A stretch of 64,000 bases of DNA from Pyxidicoccus trucidator (lineage in GTDB: Bacteria > Myxococcota > Myxococcia > Myxococcales > Myxococcaceae): the NCBI RefSeq assembly GCF_010894435.1, contig NZ_JAAIXZ010000002.1:310001-374000 (forward strand). Direction: 5' to 3'. The notes below the pieces were generated by a model that was given only the letters and a program-made list of their open reading frames with translations, was not told the DNA's origin and did not search any database. Shown here piece by piece: positions 7,531-16,505 of this stretch. Made by a program: the position numbers and the translations under genes. The first letter of the stretch is position 1. The number at the start of each line of letters is the position of its first letter.

Positions 7531-8115
7531 ATGAGCAAGCGTGAGCCGTTGTCGCAGGAGCAGCGTGAAACCGCGCTGAAGGACATCCTGGGACCCGACC
7601 GCGAGGCCATGGTTGGAGCGGCCAAGCTTCTTTCCGCCGACGCGTCGACCACGTCCAGGTTGCTCGAACTCCTTGAGCCGGAGCGCCGTATCGAGACGAG
7701 GCATGCCATCCTCTATGCGCTGTCCTGGCATGACGATCTCGCGCTGTGGGGCCTCATGGTCCGCATCCTCGAAGACCGTAGCGAGGCTCCCAAGGTACGG
7801 GGGCAGGCCTCGGAGGGGCTTGCCTACCTGTTCAACAAAGTGAGTGCGGACTCCAGGGAGTTTGAAATCGCGGTCAAGGCACTGCTCGATGCACTGAAAG
7901 ACCCCTCGCCCGAGGTCCGCTACTGCGCCCTCTTCGCACTGGGATCATCGAATCATCCGCCGCTCATTCCGGCGCTCAAGGAGATGCTCGCGGACAAGAC
8001 CCCGGTAGAGGGATGGGTGGGTACCGTGGCCGATGCGGCATCCAGAGCCATTGAGTGGATTGGATGGCCGCGACCGAAGCCCGTTGACCCCTCGGACGAG
8101 GACGAGCGGAAGTAG
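7531..8115 (+). CDS. HEAT-repeat protein
   Basis: 194 residues, mostly alpha-helical, with three to four HEAT-like helical pairs between about 25 and 175. Examples are a repeat ending in ETRHAILYALSW and one reading PSPEVRYCALFALGSSNHPPLIPAL. No signal peptide or catalytic motif. Such small HEAT proteins act as protein-binding scaffolds; in myxobacteria and other predators some are immunity proteins, but nothing here proves that. Codon third positions are visibly less GC-rich than in the flanking genes, which may indicate more recent acquisition. It converges on the bactofilin-like gene. Confidence 0.75.
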   Translation: MSKREPLSQEQRETALKDILGPDREAMVGAAKLLSADASTTSRLLELLEPERRIETRHAILYALSWHDDLALWGLMVRILEDRSEAPKVRGQASEGLAYLFNKVSADSREFEIAVKALLDALKDPSPEVRYCALFALGSSNHPPLIPALKEMLADKTPVEGWVGTVADAASRAIEWIGWPRPKPVDPSDEDERK

Positions 8116-8139
8116 CGGCCCTCGAGCTGTGTGTCGCGG

Positions 8140-9327
8140 TCAGGCGGGAGCGCTGAGCGGGGTGGTGGGGCGGCGCAGGCCCCGGATGGCCAGCAGCAGC
8201 GCCCCCAGACCGAAGAACATGGTGACCAGTCCGACCACTCCACCGAGGAATGGCACCCGCCGCAGGAGCGTCAGCAGGACGAGGCCCGTCAGCAGTGCGA
8301 GGACCAGCGAGGGCCCGTGCCTGCCGAACCGCTCCAGTAATTTCCTGCCAATGAGCATCCCCACCACGGGGAAGCTCGCCAGGAGCGCCAGCACGTAGAG
8401 CGCCAGCACGAATACGCCAAGCCACCAGCCTCCCACCACGAGCCCCACCGCGAACACGATGGAGGCGGCGATGGGAGCAACCACGAAGGCCAGGACACCC
8501 CAGCCCAGGCTCTGCCAGGGCCGCTCCCGCAGCACCACCGGCGCACTCCTCGCGAGCCGGGGCGCCAGGAGCGCCAGCAGCAACCCGAGGGCGAACAGTC
8601 CGACGATGGAGCGCACCCAGAGATAGAACACGCCGAGCGCCGTGCTCCCCGCGCTCTGGCTCTCGGTACGCGTCTGTTCCACCTGTCCCGCCACCGCGCC
8701 GGGAGGCACCTGCACCGCATCCTCGGAGGTCACGCTCAGGTCTCCGCCAATGCGTGCCCCTTCGGTGAAGTTCAGCGTGCCCACCTCGGCACTCAGGGTG
8801 CCTTGCACCGGCGCTCCCAGCGTGAGCGCCTGCGCGGCGGCCCGTGCGTCTCCGCCCACCGGAGTCCGGACGTCCACCTTGTTCCCGGCGATGAGGAGGT
8901 CCCCCGGGATGTTCCCCCCGGGGAGCAGGCTCATTTGGTTGCCGGCGAGCAGCGCATCCTTGCCCACGGTGGCCCCCAACTGGAGGGTGTTGGTGGCGCT
9001 CCGGAGGCTGCCGTCCACCTGTCCATTCGCCAGCGTCTCCCCGGCAGCGGAGAACACGTCGCCTTCCACCCTGCCTTGGAGAGTGACCTTCCGGGCCATC
9101 GCCACCACGTCCCCTCGGACAGTGCCCTGGATGTCCACCTCCCGGGCAAAGACATACAGGTCATCGTTGATGACCTCCTGGGGGCCTACCACCACCCTTT
9201 CCCCGGTGCGCACGTCCGCGGCCCGCGCGACTCCAGGGAGCACCATGCCCAGCAAGAGCATGGCGAGCACCCAGGCGGACGGTACCCGCCCCCTTCCGTG
9301 TGACTGCATGGACCTGACCGTGGACAT
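8140..9327 (-). CDS. Bactofilin-like polymer-forming domain with C-terminal membrane domain
   Basis: 395 residues. A Sec signal peptide (to about 36, ending VARAAD) is followed by a series of short glycine-containing repeats (about 45-210) of the right-handed beta-helix type, for example IQGTVRGDVVAMARKVTLQG. This is the pattern of the bactofilin/polymer-forming family. After residue ~225 come four or five transmembrane segments. The beta-helix should therefore face the periplasm, unlike cytoplasmic bactofilins. A later ATG at codon 7 is a possible alternative start. The role is probably structural or envelope-associated; unassigned. Confidence 0.75.
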   Translation of the reverse strand: MSTVRSMQSHGRGRVPSAWVLAMLLLGMVLPGVARAADVRTGERVVVGPQEVINDDLYVFAREVDIQGTVRGDVVAMARKVTLQGRVEGDVFSAAGETLANGQVDGSLRSATNTLQLGATVGKDALLAGNQMSLLPGGNIPGDLLIAGNKVDVRTPVGGDARAAAQALTLGAPVQGTLSAEVGTLNFTEGARIGGDLSVTSEDAVQVPPGAVAGQVEQTRTESQSAGSTALGVFYLWVRSIVGLFALGLLLALLAPRLARSAPVVLRERPWQSLGWGVLAFVVAPIAASIVFAVGLVVGGWWLGVFVLALYVLALLASFPVVGMLIGRKLLERFGRHGPSLVLALLTGLVLLTLLRRVPFLGGVVGLVTMFFGLGALLLAIRGLRRPTTPLSAPA

Positions 9328-9461
9328 GGCGCTCTCCCGTGGTGGTGGCCTTCAAGGCACCGCTGGGGACGCGCGCTTCAGGACGCAAGCAGCCAGGGGC
9401 AGGAGGAGACACCAGCGCCCGCCGTGCTCCCCGGCCAACGCGCCGGGGAGGCAGCGGACGC

Positions 9462-10310
9462 TCACGCCTCGATGTCGAACGCGAGCGAGGCCCGCTCCCC
9501 GGGCTGCACGTGCAGCAGGCCTTGTCCGGTGGCCAGCGCACCCGCCGCCGCCGTCCAGGGCTCCACGCAGACGAAGTCCTTCCCCTTGAGCGTCCACACC
9601 ACGAGCAGGCGGAACTCCGGGCTCCAGGACAGGCGCACCGGCCGGCTTCCCGGCCCGCGCTCCAGCTTCGTCCCCGCGCCCGAGTGGTCCCTCAGGTGCA
9701 GGTCCAACTCGTCCGCGGTGAGGTCCAACCCGGTGAAGGCCACCTCCCGCTTGAGGCGGTTGTCCCAGGCGTGCGTGGCGTTCGTCTCTACACTCGCCCG
9801 GGGCTTCAGTGCCTCCGTCACCCGGAAGTAGGGGTGGAAGCCCAGGTGCAGCGGCAGGGGCTTGCGGTCCTGATTCTCCACGTCGAAGGCCAGCGTCAGC
9901 CGCGAGCCCACCAGCGAGAAGGTGAGCTGCGCGTCGAACCTCCACGGAAACTGGCGCCGCGTCTCGACAGTGGAGGACAGGCCCACCACCAACAGGGAGT
10001 CCTCCGACTGCCGCACCTTCCAGGGCAGCTTCCGTGCGAAGCCATGCTGCGGCAGCGAGTACTCCTCGCCGGCCGCCGGGTACGTGTCCCCCGGCAGCGC
10101 GCCCGCGATGGGGAAGAGCACGGGAATGCCGCCGCGCACGTTCTTCGCCGGGTCGGCGACGGTGGCCTCGTCGAGGTAGAGCACCTCGTCGCCGTCCACC
10201 GTCATCCGGGTGACGAGGGCGCCGCGCGAGGGGATGACCTCCACGCGGCAGCCGCCGTCCACCAGCGCGTACGTGTCCAGGCCCGCGATGCCGGGGAACG
10301 GACCGCCCAT
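9462..10310 (-). CDS. Aldose/hexose-6-phosphate mutarotase (GalM/YeaD family)
   Basis: 282 residues. The family's GGIPVLFPIAG (60-70), QHGFAR (88-93), HPYF (159-162) and CVEPWTA (248-254) are all present, giving catalytic His89, His159 and Glu250. The GGIPVLFP pattern fits the D-hexose-6-phosphate epimerase (YeaD-like) branch better than galactose mutarotase. It interconverts alpha and beta anomers. The gene starts 4 bases after pruA stops, so they are probably cotranscribed, though no metabolic link is apparent. Confidence 0.88.
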   Translation of the reverse strand: MGGPFPGIAGLDTYALVDGGCRVEVIPSRGALVTRMTVDGDEVLYLDEATVADPAKNVRGGIPVLFPIAGALPGDTYPAAGEEYSLPQHGFARKLPWKVRQSEDSLLVVGLSSTVETRRQFPWRFDAQLTFSLVGSRLTLAFDVENQDRKPLPLHLGFHPYFRVTEALKPRASVETNATHAWDNRLKREVAFTGLDLTADELDLHLRDHSGAGTKLERGPGSRPVRLSWSPEFRLLVVWTLKGKDFVCVEPWTAAAGALATGQGLLHVQPGERASLAFDIEA

Positions 10311-10314
10311 GGCG

Positions 10315-11970
10315 TTAGATGGCCCCTTCGTGCGGGTCGCTGTCCATGAAGGGGTAGGGCACCTTCACGGGCGGCACGAAGGTCTCCTTGATGGTGCGGG
10401 GGCTCGTCCAGCGGAGCAGGTTGAGCATGGAGCCCGCCTTGTCGTTGGTGCCCGACGCGCGCCCACCGCCGAAGGGCTGCTGGCCCACCACCGCGCCCGT
10501 GGGCTTGTCGTTGATGTAGAAGTTGCCCGCCGCGTGGCGCAGCTCGCGCATCGCCGTGTCGATGGCCTTCCTGTCCCGGGCGAACACCGCGCCGGTGAGG
10601 GCGTAGGAGGCGGCCTGGTCGACCTCGCGCAGCGTCTCCTCGTAGCGCGCGTCGGGGTACACGTGGATGCCCACCACCGGCGCGAAGATTTCCTCGCGGA
10701 GGATGCGGTGGCGCGGGTCATTGAGCTGCACCAGCGTGGGCTTCACGAACCAGCCCTCCTTCGAGTCCGCCGTGCCGCCCGTCACGATGCTGGCCTGCGG
10801 GTCGTTCTTCGCCAGGTCCAGGTACGAGGACGTGCGCTTGAAGGACTTCTCGTCGATGACGGCGCCCATGAAGTTGCGGAAGTCCGTCACGTCGCCCATG
10901 CGGATGTCGCTGGCGAGCGCCTGGAGGCGGGGCTTCAGCTTCGGCCACAGGGACTCGGGGATGAAGACGCGGCTGGCCGCGGAGCACTTCTGGCCCTGGT
11001 ACTCGAAGCCGCCGCGGACGATGGCCACCGCGAGCGCCTCCAGGTCATCCGCCGCGGACGCGTGGGCGACGATGAAGTCCTTGCCGCCCGTCTCACCCAC
11101 CAGCCGGGGGTACTGCTTGTACTTGGAGATGTTCTCTCCCACCGTGCGCCACATCGCGTTGAACGTGGGCGTGGAGCCGGTGAAGTGGATGCCGCCCAGG
11201 TGCGGGCTGGCCATGGCCGGGTTGCCCACCGTCGGGCCGTCGCCGGGCAGCATGTTGATGACGCCGTCGGGCAGGCCCGCCTCGCGCATCAGCTCCATGA
11301 TGTACCAGGCGCTCAGGGCCGCCGTGGACGAGGGCTTGAAGAGCACCACGTTGCCCATCAGCGCCGGCGCGGTGGCCAGGTTGAGGGCAATGGACGAGAA
11401 GTTGAAGGGCGCCACCGCGAGGACGAAGCCGTCCAGCGGGCGGTAGTCCGACATGTTCCACGTCTGCGGCGCGGCCTCCGGCTGCATGCCGAGAATCTGC
11501 TCCGCGAAGTGGACGTTGTAGCGCAGGAAGTCCACGGCCTCGCACGTGGCGTCGATTTCCGCCTGGTGGGCTGTCTTGGACTGCCCCAGCATCGTGGAGG
11601 CGTTGAGGAGGGGGCGGTAGCGCGTGGCCAGCAGCTCCGCGGCGCGCAGGAAGATGGCGGCGCGCGACTGGAAGGGCATCCGCGCCCAGTCGTCCTTGAC
11701 GGACAGCGCGGCCTGGATGGCCTGCTCCACGTGGCTGCCGTCCGCCTCGTGCAGCGTGGCCAGCACGTGCGAGTGCTTGTGCGGCATGCGCACCGTGTCC
11801 GTCTTGCCGGTGCGGATGTGCTTGCCGCCGATGATGACGGGAATCTCAATCTGCTCGGCGCTCATGCGCTTGAGCGTGGCCTGCAGCTCGCGGCGCTCGG
11901 GCGACCCAGGCGCGTGGGAGAGGACGGGCTCGTTCTTCGGCGGCGGGACGCGGGTAATGGCGTTGATCAC
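10315..11970 (-). CDS. pruA: L-glutamate gamma-semialdehyde (1-pyrroline-5-carboxylate) dehydrogenase
   Basis: 551 residues from a GTG at 11970 that has GAGG 9 bases upstream. Protein similarity to animal ALDH4A1 begins almost at that start (INAITRVPPPKNEPV). An ATG 48 bases further upstream would add an arginine-rich leader and is less likely. Catalytic cysteine is in QGQKCSA (C329), the general-base glutamate in VGETGGKD (E293), and the oxyanion Asn in PFNFSS (N190). It oxidises P5C/glutamate semialdehyde to glutamate with NAD+, the second step of proline catabolism. It is the monofunctional ALDH4-type enzyme rather than a PutA fusion. No proline dehydrogenase lies nearby. Confidence 0.95.
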   Translation of the reverse strand: MINAITRVPPPKNEPVLSHAPGSPERRELQATLKRMSAEQIEIPVIIGGKHIRTGKTDTVRMPHKHSHVLATLHEADGSHVEQAIQAALSVKDDWARMPFQSRAAIFLRAAELLATRYRPLLNASTMLGQSKTAHQAEIDATCEAVDFLRYNVHFAEQILGMQPEAAPQTWNMSDYRPLDGFVLAVAPFNFSSIALNLATAPALMGNVVLFKPSSTAALSAWYIMELMREAGLPDGVINMLPGDGPTVGNPAMASPHLGGIHFTGSTPTFNAMWRTVGENISKYKQYPRLVGETGGKDFIVAHASAADDLEALAVAIVRGGFEYQGQKCSAASRVFIPESLWPKLKPRLQALASDIRMGDVTDFRNFMGAVIDEKSFKRTSSYLDLAKNDPQASIVTGGTADSKEGWFVKPTLVQLNDPRHRILREEIFAPVVGIHVYPDARYEETLREVDQAASYALTGAVFARDRKAIDTAMRELRHAAGNFYINDKPTGAVVGQQPFGGGRASGTNDKAGSMLNLLRWTSPRTIKETFVPPVKVPYPFMDSDPHEGAI

Positions 11971-12113
11971 GCGGGCGGACCTCGGGTCGGGAAACAAAGG
12001 GCGGCGGAGCATAACCAACCCGCCTGGCGGGGGCAGCGAGGAAGCAGGGGCCTGCTATCAGTGAACCCTTTGATTTCCATGGGGTTCTCTGTCTTCCGGG
12101 TGACATTGACCCG
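11971..12113. promoter_or_regulatory. Divergent promoter region, pruA / ureide operon
   Basis: 143 bases between divergent starts. It holds a short inverted repeat, GAACCC at 12063-12068 and GGGTTC at 12082-12087, one and a half helical turns apart, a possible operator for the ureide operon. No regulator gene lies next to it. Confidence 0.35.
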
Positions 12114-13589
12114 ATGTCTTGGAGCACGGGTACGATGTGGGCCATGCGCATCCTGCCTCGCAGCCCCGAGTCCCCCTCGGCCCCCGGTCTCTCCGCGCTG
12201 GAGGACGCGATTCGCAAGGACCTCGAGCGGCTGGAGTACCCCAAGCGCCCCTGGGTGCTGCCGCGCTGCACGCGGGCCGGGCAGAAGGTGCTGGACGTGC
12301 TCATCATCGGCGGCGGGCAGAGCGGCCTCACCGCCGCCTTCGGGCTGATGCGCGAGCGCGTCACCAACCTGCTCGTGGTGGACGACAGCGAGCCGGACCT
12401 GGCCGGGCCGTGGAAGACCTTCGCGCGCATGCACACGCTGCGCACGCCGAAGCACCTCACCGGCCCGGACCACAACCTCCCCAACCTCTGCTTCCAGTCC
12501 TGGTACGAGGCCCAACACGGTGACGCGGCGTGGCAGGAGGTGGAGCGCGTCCCCAAGGAGATGTGGGCGGACTACCTCAACTGGTACCGCCGCACGCTGG
12601 AAATCCCAGTGCGCTGCCGCACCCGCGTGGGCGCGCTGGCGTGGAGCGCGGAGGAGGAGTGCTTCGTCGCCCCCCTCCAGCACACCCGCGAGGGCGACGC
12701 CGGGGTGCTGTATGCGCGCAAGGTGGTGCTGGCCACCGGCATCGACGGCTCGGGCCGCTGGGAGGTGCCGTCCGTGATTGCCGGCCTGCCCCGCGAGCTG
12801 TACGCCCACACGCGCGACGACATCGACTTCGAGGCCCTGCGCGGCAGGAGCGTGGGCGTGCTGGGCGCTGGCGCCTCCGCCTTCGACAACGCCGCCGTGG
12901 CGCTGGAGCACGGCGCCTCCGAGGTGAGCCTCTTCTACCGCCGCAAGACGCTGCCCAACGTCAACCCGTACCGCTGGGCCGAGTTCGTGGGCTTCCTCAA
13001 GCACCACGCCGACCTGCCGGACGCGGACCGCTGGCGCTTCATCCACCGCATCATGGAGATGGGGCAATTGCCGCCCGCGGACACCTTCCGTCGCGCCCGC
13101 ACCTTCCCCCAGTTCCACCTGCACGGCGGCAGCCCGTGGCTCTCCGCCGAGGAGGTGGGCGGCCGGGCCCGCGTCACCACGCCGCAGGGGCAGTTCACCT
13201 TCGACAAGCTCATCGTCGGCAGCGGCACCGTGACGGACCTGTCGCTGCGTCCGGAGCTGGCGCTGCTGCACGGGGACATCGCCCTGTGGAAGGACCGCTA
13301 CACGCCGCCCTCGGGGCAGGAGCATGCGGACCTGCTGCGCCACCCGTACCTGGGCGCCCACTTCGAGCTGCAGGAGAAGCACCCGGGCCGCGCGCCGCAT
13401 CTCGCCTCCATCTTCAACTTCACCTTCGGCTGCCTGCTGTCGCTGGGCTTCGGGGGTGCCAGCATCTCCGGAATGAAGTACGGCCTGCCCAAGCTGGTGA
13501 GCGGGGTGACGCGGCAGCTCTACCTGGATGACCGGGACGCCTTCTTCGAGTCCCTGGAACGCTACGACGAGAAGGAATTCGAGCCATGA
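12114..13589 (+). CDS. hpyO: FAD-dependent monooxygenase, candidate HpyO-type urate hydroxylase
   Basis: 491 residues with two Rossmann dinucleotide motifs: GGGQSGL (66-72) for FAD and GAGASAFD (near 256-263) for NAD(P)H. This is the flavin-monooxygenase/Pyr_redox_3 layout, not the aromatic-hydroxylase fold of HpxO. It heads an operon with HIU hydrolase, OHCU decarboxylase, allantoinase and allantoicase, and its stop overlaps the allantoinase start by four bases. No uricase is present, so it is the obvious candidate for urate to 5-hydroxyisourate. I recall a non-homologous flavin urate hydroxylase named HpyO in Xanthomonas; whether this is its orthologue could not be tested. In-frame ATGs at 12135 and 12144 are alternative starts. 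Confidence 0.65.
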   Translation: MSWSTGTMWAMRILPRSPESPSAPGLSALEDAIRKDLERLEYPKRPWVLPRCTRAGQKVLDVLIIGGGQSGLTAAFGLMRERVTNLLVVDDSEPDLAGPWKTFARMHTLRTPKHLTGPDHNLPNLCFQSWYEAQHGDAAWQEVERVPKEMWADYLNWYRRTLEIPVRCRTRVGALAWSAEEECFVAPLQHTREGDAGVLYARKVVLATGIDGSGRWEVPSVIAGLPRELYAHTRDDIDFEALRGRSVGVLGAGASAFDNAAVALEHGASEVSLFYRRKTLPNVNPYRWAEFVGFLKHHADLPDADRWRFIHRIMEMGQLPPADTFRRARTFPQFHLHGGSPWLSAEEVGGRARVTTPQGQFTFDKLIVGSGTVTDLSLRPELALLHGDIALWKDRYTPPSGQEHADLLRHPYLGAHFELQEKHPGRAPHLASIFNFTFGCLLSLGFGGASISGMKYGLPKLVSGVTRQLYLDDRDAFFESLERYDEKEFEP

Positions 13590-14956
13590 GCGGAGAGCAG
13601 TTCGTGCTGCGCAGCCGGCGGGTGTTGGCGCCCGGCGGCATGCGCGAGGCGGCGGTGGTGGTGAAGGACGGCAAGGTGGCCGCGGTGGTGGCCCCCTCCG
13701 AGATTCCGGCGGGCCTGCCGGTGACGGATGTGGGCGACAAGGTGGTGATGCCCGGCGTGGTGGACAGCCACGCGCACATCAACGAGCCCGGCCGCACCGA
13801 GTGGGAGGGCTTCGAGACGGCCACGCGCGCGGCGGCGGCCGGCGGCATCACCACCGTGGTGGACATGCCGCTCAACTCGCTGCCGCCCACCACCACGCTG
13901 GACGCGCTCCAGCTCAAGGCCCGCGCCGCGGAAGGGCGCTGCCAGGTGGACCATGCCTTCTGGGGCGGCGTCATTCCCGGCAACGCGGACCAGCTGGAGG
14001 CGCTCATCGACGCGGGCATCGCCGGCTTCAAGTGCTTCCTGTGTCCGTCGGGCGTGGACGAGTTCCCCCATGCGGACAGCGCGGTGCTCGACGTGGCCAT
14101 GCCGGTGCTGGCGCGGCGGGCTGTGCCGCTCATCGTCCACGCGGAGCTGGAGTCGCCCGTGCGGCGGGCGCCGGCGGGAGCAGACCCGCGCACGTACCGC
14201 GGCTATCTGGAGTCCCGCCCGAAGCGCTGGGAGGACGACGCCATCCGGATGATGATGGAGCTGGCGCGCAAGCACCGCTGCCGCGTGCACATCGTCCACC
14301 TGTCGTCGGCGAACGCGCTGTCCATCCTGCGCGACGCCCGGCGCGAGGGCCTGGACGTGTCGGTGGAGACGTGTCCGCACTACCTCTCCTTCACGGCGGA
14401 GGAAATCGAGGACGGCGCCACCCACTTCAAGTGCGCGCCGCCCATCCGCGAGGCGGAGAACCGCGAGCGGCTGTGGAGCGGGCTGGCGCAGGGAGACATC
14501 GAAATGGTGGTGTCGGACCACTCGCCCTGCACGCCGGCCCTGAAGCACCTGGAGCGCGGGGACTTCGGCGCGGCGTGGGGGGGCATTGCCTCCCTGCAGC
14601 TCAGCCTGCCGGCGGTGTGGACGGAGGCGCGCAAGCGCGGGCACGGGCTGGAGTCGCTGGTGCGCTGGATGTGCGAGGCCCCGGCGCGGCTGGTAGGGCT
14701 GGAGGGCGTGAAGGGCACGCTGGCACCCGGGGCGGACGCGGACCTCGTCGTCTTCGACCCGGAGGCTTCCTTCACCGTGGAGCCCTCGCGCCTGCTACAC
14801 CGTCATCCGATTACGCCCTACGCGGGCCGGACGCTGACGGGCGTGGTGGAGATGACGTTCCTGCGGGGAATGAAGATTCATGAGCGCGGCCAGCCGTTGC
14901 CGCGCCCGGTTGGACGCTGGGTGCGCCGCCCTGTCACGGCGCGCGCCGAAGCCTGA
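13586..14956 (+). CDS. allB: Allantoinase
   Basis: 456 residues, cyclic amidohydrolase fold. Metal ligands are visible as DSHAH (His62, His64), the carbamylated lysine in GFKCF (Lys149), His185 in VHAEL, His238 in VHLSS, and Asp311 in VSDHSP. NEPGRTEWEGF after the HAH motif is characteristic of allantoinase. It hydrolyses allantoin to allantoate. The start overlaps the monooxygenase stop as ATGA. Confidence 0.95.
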   Translation: MSGEQFVLRSRRVLAPGGMREAAVVVKDGKVAAVVAPSEIPAGLPVTDVGDKVVMPGVVDSHAHINEPGRTEWEGFETATRAAAAGGITTVVDMPLNSLPPTTTLDALQLKARAAEGRCQVDHAFWGGVIPGNADQLEALIDAGIAGFKCFLCPSGVDEFPHADSAVLDVAMPVLARRAVPLIVHAELESPVRRAPAGADPRTYRGYLESRPKRWEDDAIRMMMELARKHRCRVHIVHLSSANALSILRDARREGLDVSVETCPHYLSFTAEEIEDGATHFKCAPPIREAENRERLWSGLAQGDIEMVVSDHSPCTPALKHLERGDFGAAWGGIASLQLSLPAVWTEARKRGHGLESLVRWMCEAPARLVGLEGVKGTLAPGADADLVVFDPEASFTVEPSRLLHRHPITPYAGRTLTGVVEMTFLRGMKIHERGQPLPRPVGRWVRRPVTARAEA

Positions 14957-14976
14957 AAGTCTGGAGACCACACACC

Positions 14977-15999
14977 ATGCACGCACCCGAAGAGGGAAAG
15001 CTGCGCGTCGCTTTCACCGAGTTCATCGACCTGGCGGCTGAACACGTGGGCGGCCGCGCCCTGCTGGCCAGCGACGAGTTCTTCGCGGGCAAGGAGAACC
15101 TCCTCAAGCCCGGCCGGGGCGTCTTCATCCCCGGCAAGTACACCGAGCAGGGCAAGTGGATGGACGGCTGGGAGTCGCGCCGCAAGCGCGTGCCGGGCCA
15201 CGACTGGTGCATCCTCCAGCTCGGCCTGCCGGGCGTGGTGCGCGGCGTGGACATCGACACCAACCACTTCCTCGGCAACTTCCCCGAGTATGCCTCGGTG
15301 GACGCGCTGGAGGTGGAGGGCACGCCCACTCCCGAGTCGCTGGTGGACGCGAAGTGGACGCGCATCCTCCCGCAGCTCCGGCTGCAAGGGGGCTCGCGCA
15401 ACCTGTTCCCCATCGCCAGCGAGCAGCGCTGGACGCACCTGCGCCTCAACATCTACCCGGATGGCGGCGTGGCGCGCTTCCGCGTGCACGGCGAGGTGCG
15501 GCCGGACTTCGAGCGCCTGACGCGCGCGAGTGGCACGGTGGACCTGGCGGCGGCGGAGCACGGCGGCACGGTGGTGACGTGCAACGACTCCTTCTTCAGC
15601 CCCAAGGACAACCTCATCCTCCCGGGCCGCGCGGCCAACATGGGCGAGGGCTGGGAGACGCGGCGCAAGCGGACGCTGCCGGGCTTCGACTGGATTGTGG
15701 TGAAGCTGGCCGTGCCGGGCACCGTGCAGAAGGTGGAGGTGGACACCGCGCACTACAAGGGCAACTTCCCGGAGTCCGCGTCCCTGGAGGGCTGCTACCT
15801 GCGCGAGCCGGTGGTGGACTTCGCCAACGCGCACGACATCGCCTGGACGGAGCTGCTGCCGCGCACGAAGCTGCAGGCGGACCACCGGCACTTCTTCGAG
15901 TCCGAGCTGCGCGCCCAGGGGCCCTTCACCCACGTGCGCTTGAAAATCTTCCCCGACGGCGGCGTCAGCCGGCTGCGGGTCCACGGGCGGCCGGCATGA
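14977..15999 (+). CDS. alc: Allantoicase
   Basis: 340 residues built from two similar halves (about 14-172 and 180-338). Each has the pattern DGWESRRKR or EGWETRRKR, then DTNHFLGNFPE or DTAHYKGNFPE, and ends in an IYPDGGVARFRVHG or IFPDGGVSRLRVHG strand. This is the duplicated jelly-roll of allantoicase, which splits allantoate to ureidoglycolate and urea. It starts 20 bases after allB. Use of allantoicase rather than allantoate amidohydrolase means urea is a product. No ureidoglycolate lyase or urease is in the window. Confidence 0.95.
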   Translation: MHAPEEGKLRVAFTEFIDLAAEHVGGRALLASDEFFAGKENLLKPGRGVFIPGKYTEQGKWMDGWESRRKRVPGHDWCILQLGLPGVVRGVDIDTNHFLGNFPEYASVDALEVEGTPTPESLVDAKWTRILPQLRLQGGSRNLFPIASEQRWTHLRLNIYPDGGVARFRVHGEVRPDFERLTRASGTVDLAAAEHGGTVVTCNDSFFSPKDNLILPGRAANMGEGWETRRKRTLPGFDWIVVKLAVPGTVQKVEVDTAHYKGNFPESASLEGCYLREPVVDFANAHDIAWTELLPRTKLQADHRHFFESELRAQGPFTHVRLKIFPDGGVSRLRVHGRPA

Positions 16000-16505
16000 G
16001 CGCGCTGGAGCGACTCAACAAGCTGCTGCCCTCCGAGGCCCGCGCGGAGCTGCTGCGCTGCTGTGGCTCCTCGCGCTGGGCGGACGGCATGGTCCGCTCT
16101 CGGCCCTTCCGCGACGCCGAGCACCTGCTCGCGGAGGCCTCGTGGCTCTGGAAGCAGACGGGGCCGGAGGACTGGCGCGAGGCCTTCACGCACCACCCCC
16201 GCATCGGCGACGTGTCCCAGCTTCGCGCGAAGTTCGCGTCCACCGCGTCCTGGTCCTCGCAGGAGCAGGGCGGGGTGAGCGGCGCGGACGAGGCGGTGCT
16301 GCAGGGGCTGGCCGACGGCAATGCAGAGTACGAGCGGCGGTTCGGTTTCATCTTCCTGGTGTGCGCCACCGGGAAGAGCGCGGCGGAGATGCTGGACCTG
16401 CTGCGCGCGCGGCTGGACAACCCTCCGGACGAGGAGCTGCGCATCGCCGCCGAGGAGCAGGCGAAAATCACCCGCATCCGACTGGAGAAGCTGCTGGCGT
16501 CATGA
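15996..16505 (+). CDS. uraD: 2-oxo-4-hydroxy-4-carboxy-5-ureidoimidazoline (OHCU) decarboxylase
   Basis: 169 residues, all-helical. Features are the HHPRIGD stretch (66-72) with the catalytic histidine His67, SSQEQ (87-91) with Glu90, and FGFIFLVCATGKSA (116-129). It yields S-allantoin from OHCU, the third step of urate breakdown. Its start overlaps the alc stop and its stop overlaps the uraH start, both as four-base ATGA overlaps, indicating coupled translation. Confidence 0.93.
   Translation: MSALERLNKLLPSEARAELLRCCGSSRWADGMVRSRPFRDAEHLLAEASWLWKQTGPEDWREAFTHHPRIGDVSQLRAKFASTASWSSQEQGGVSGADEAVLQGLADGNAEYERRFGFIFLVCATGKSAAEMLDLLRARLDNPPDEELRIAAEEQAKITRIRLEKLLAS

Noticed and set aside
7269..7544. 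A 91-residue plus-strand gene before the HEAT-repeat gene
   Set aside because: Low-complexity Arg/Gly/Pro sequence and overlap with the HEAT gene start; no ribosome site.
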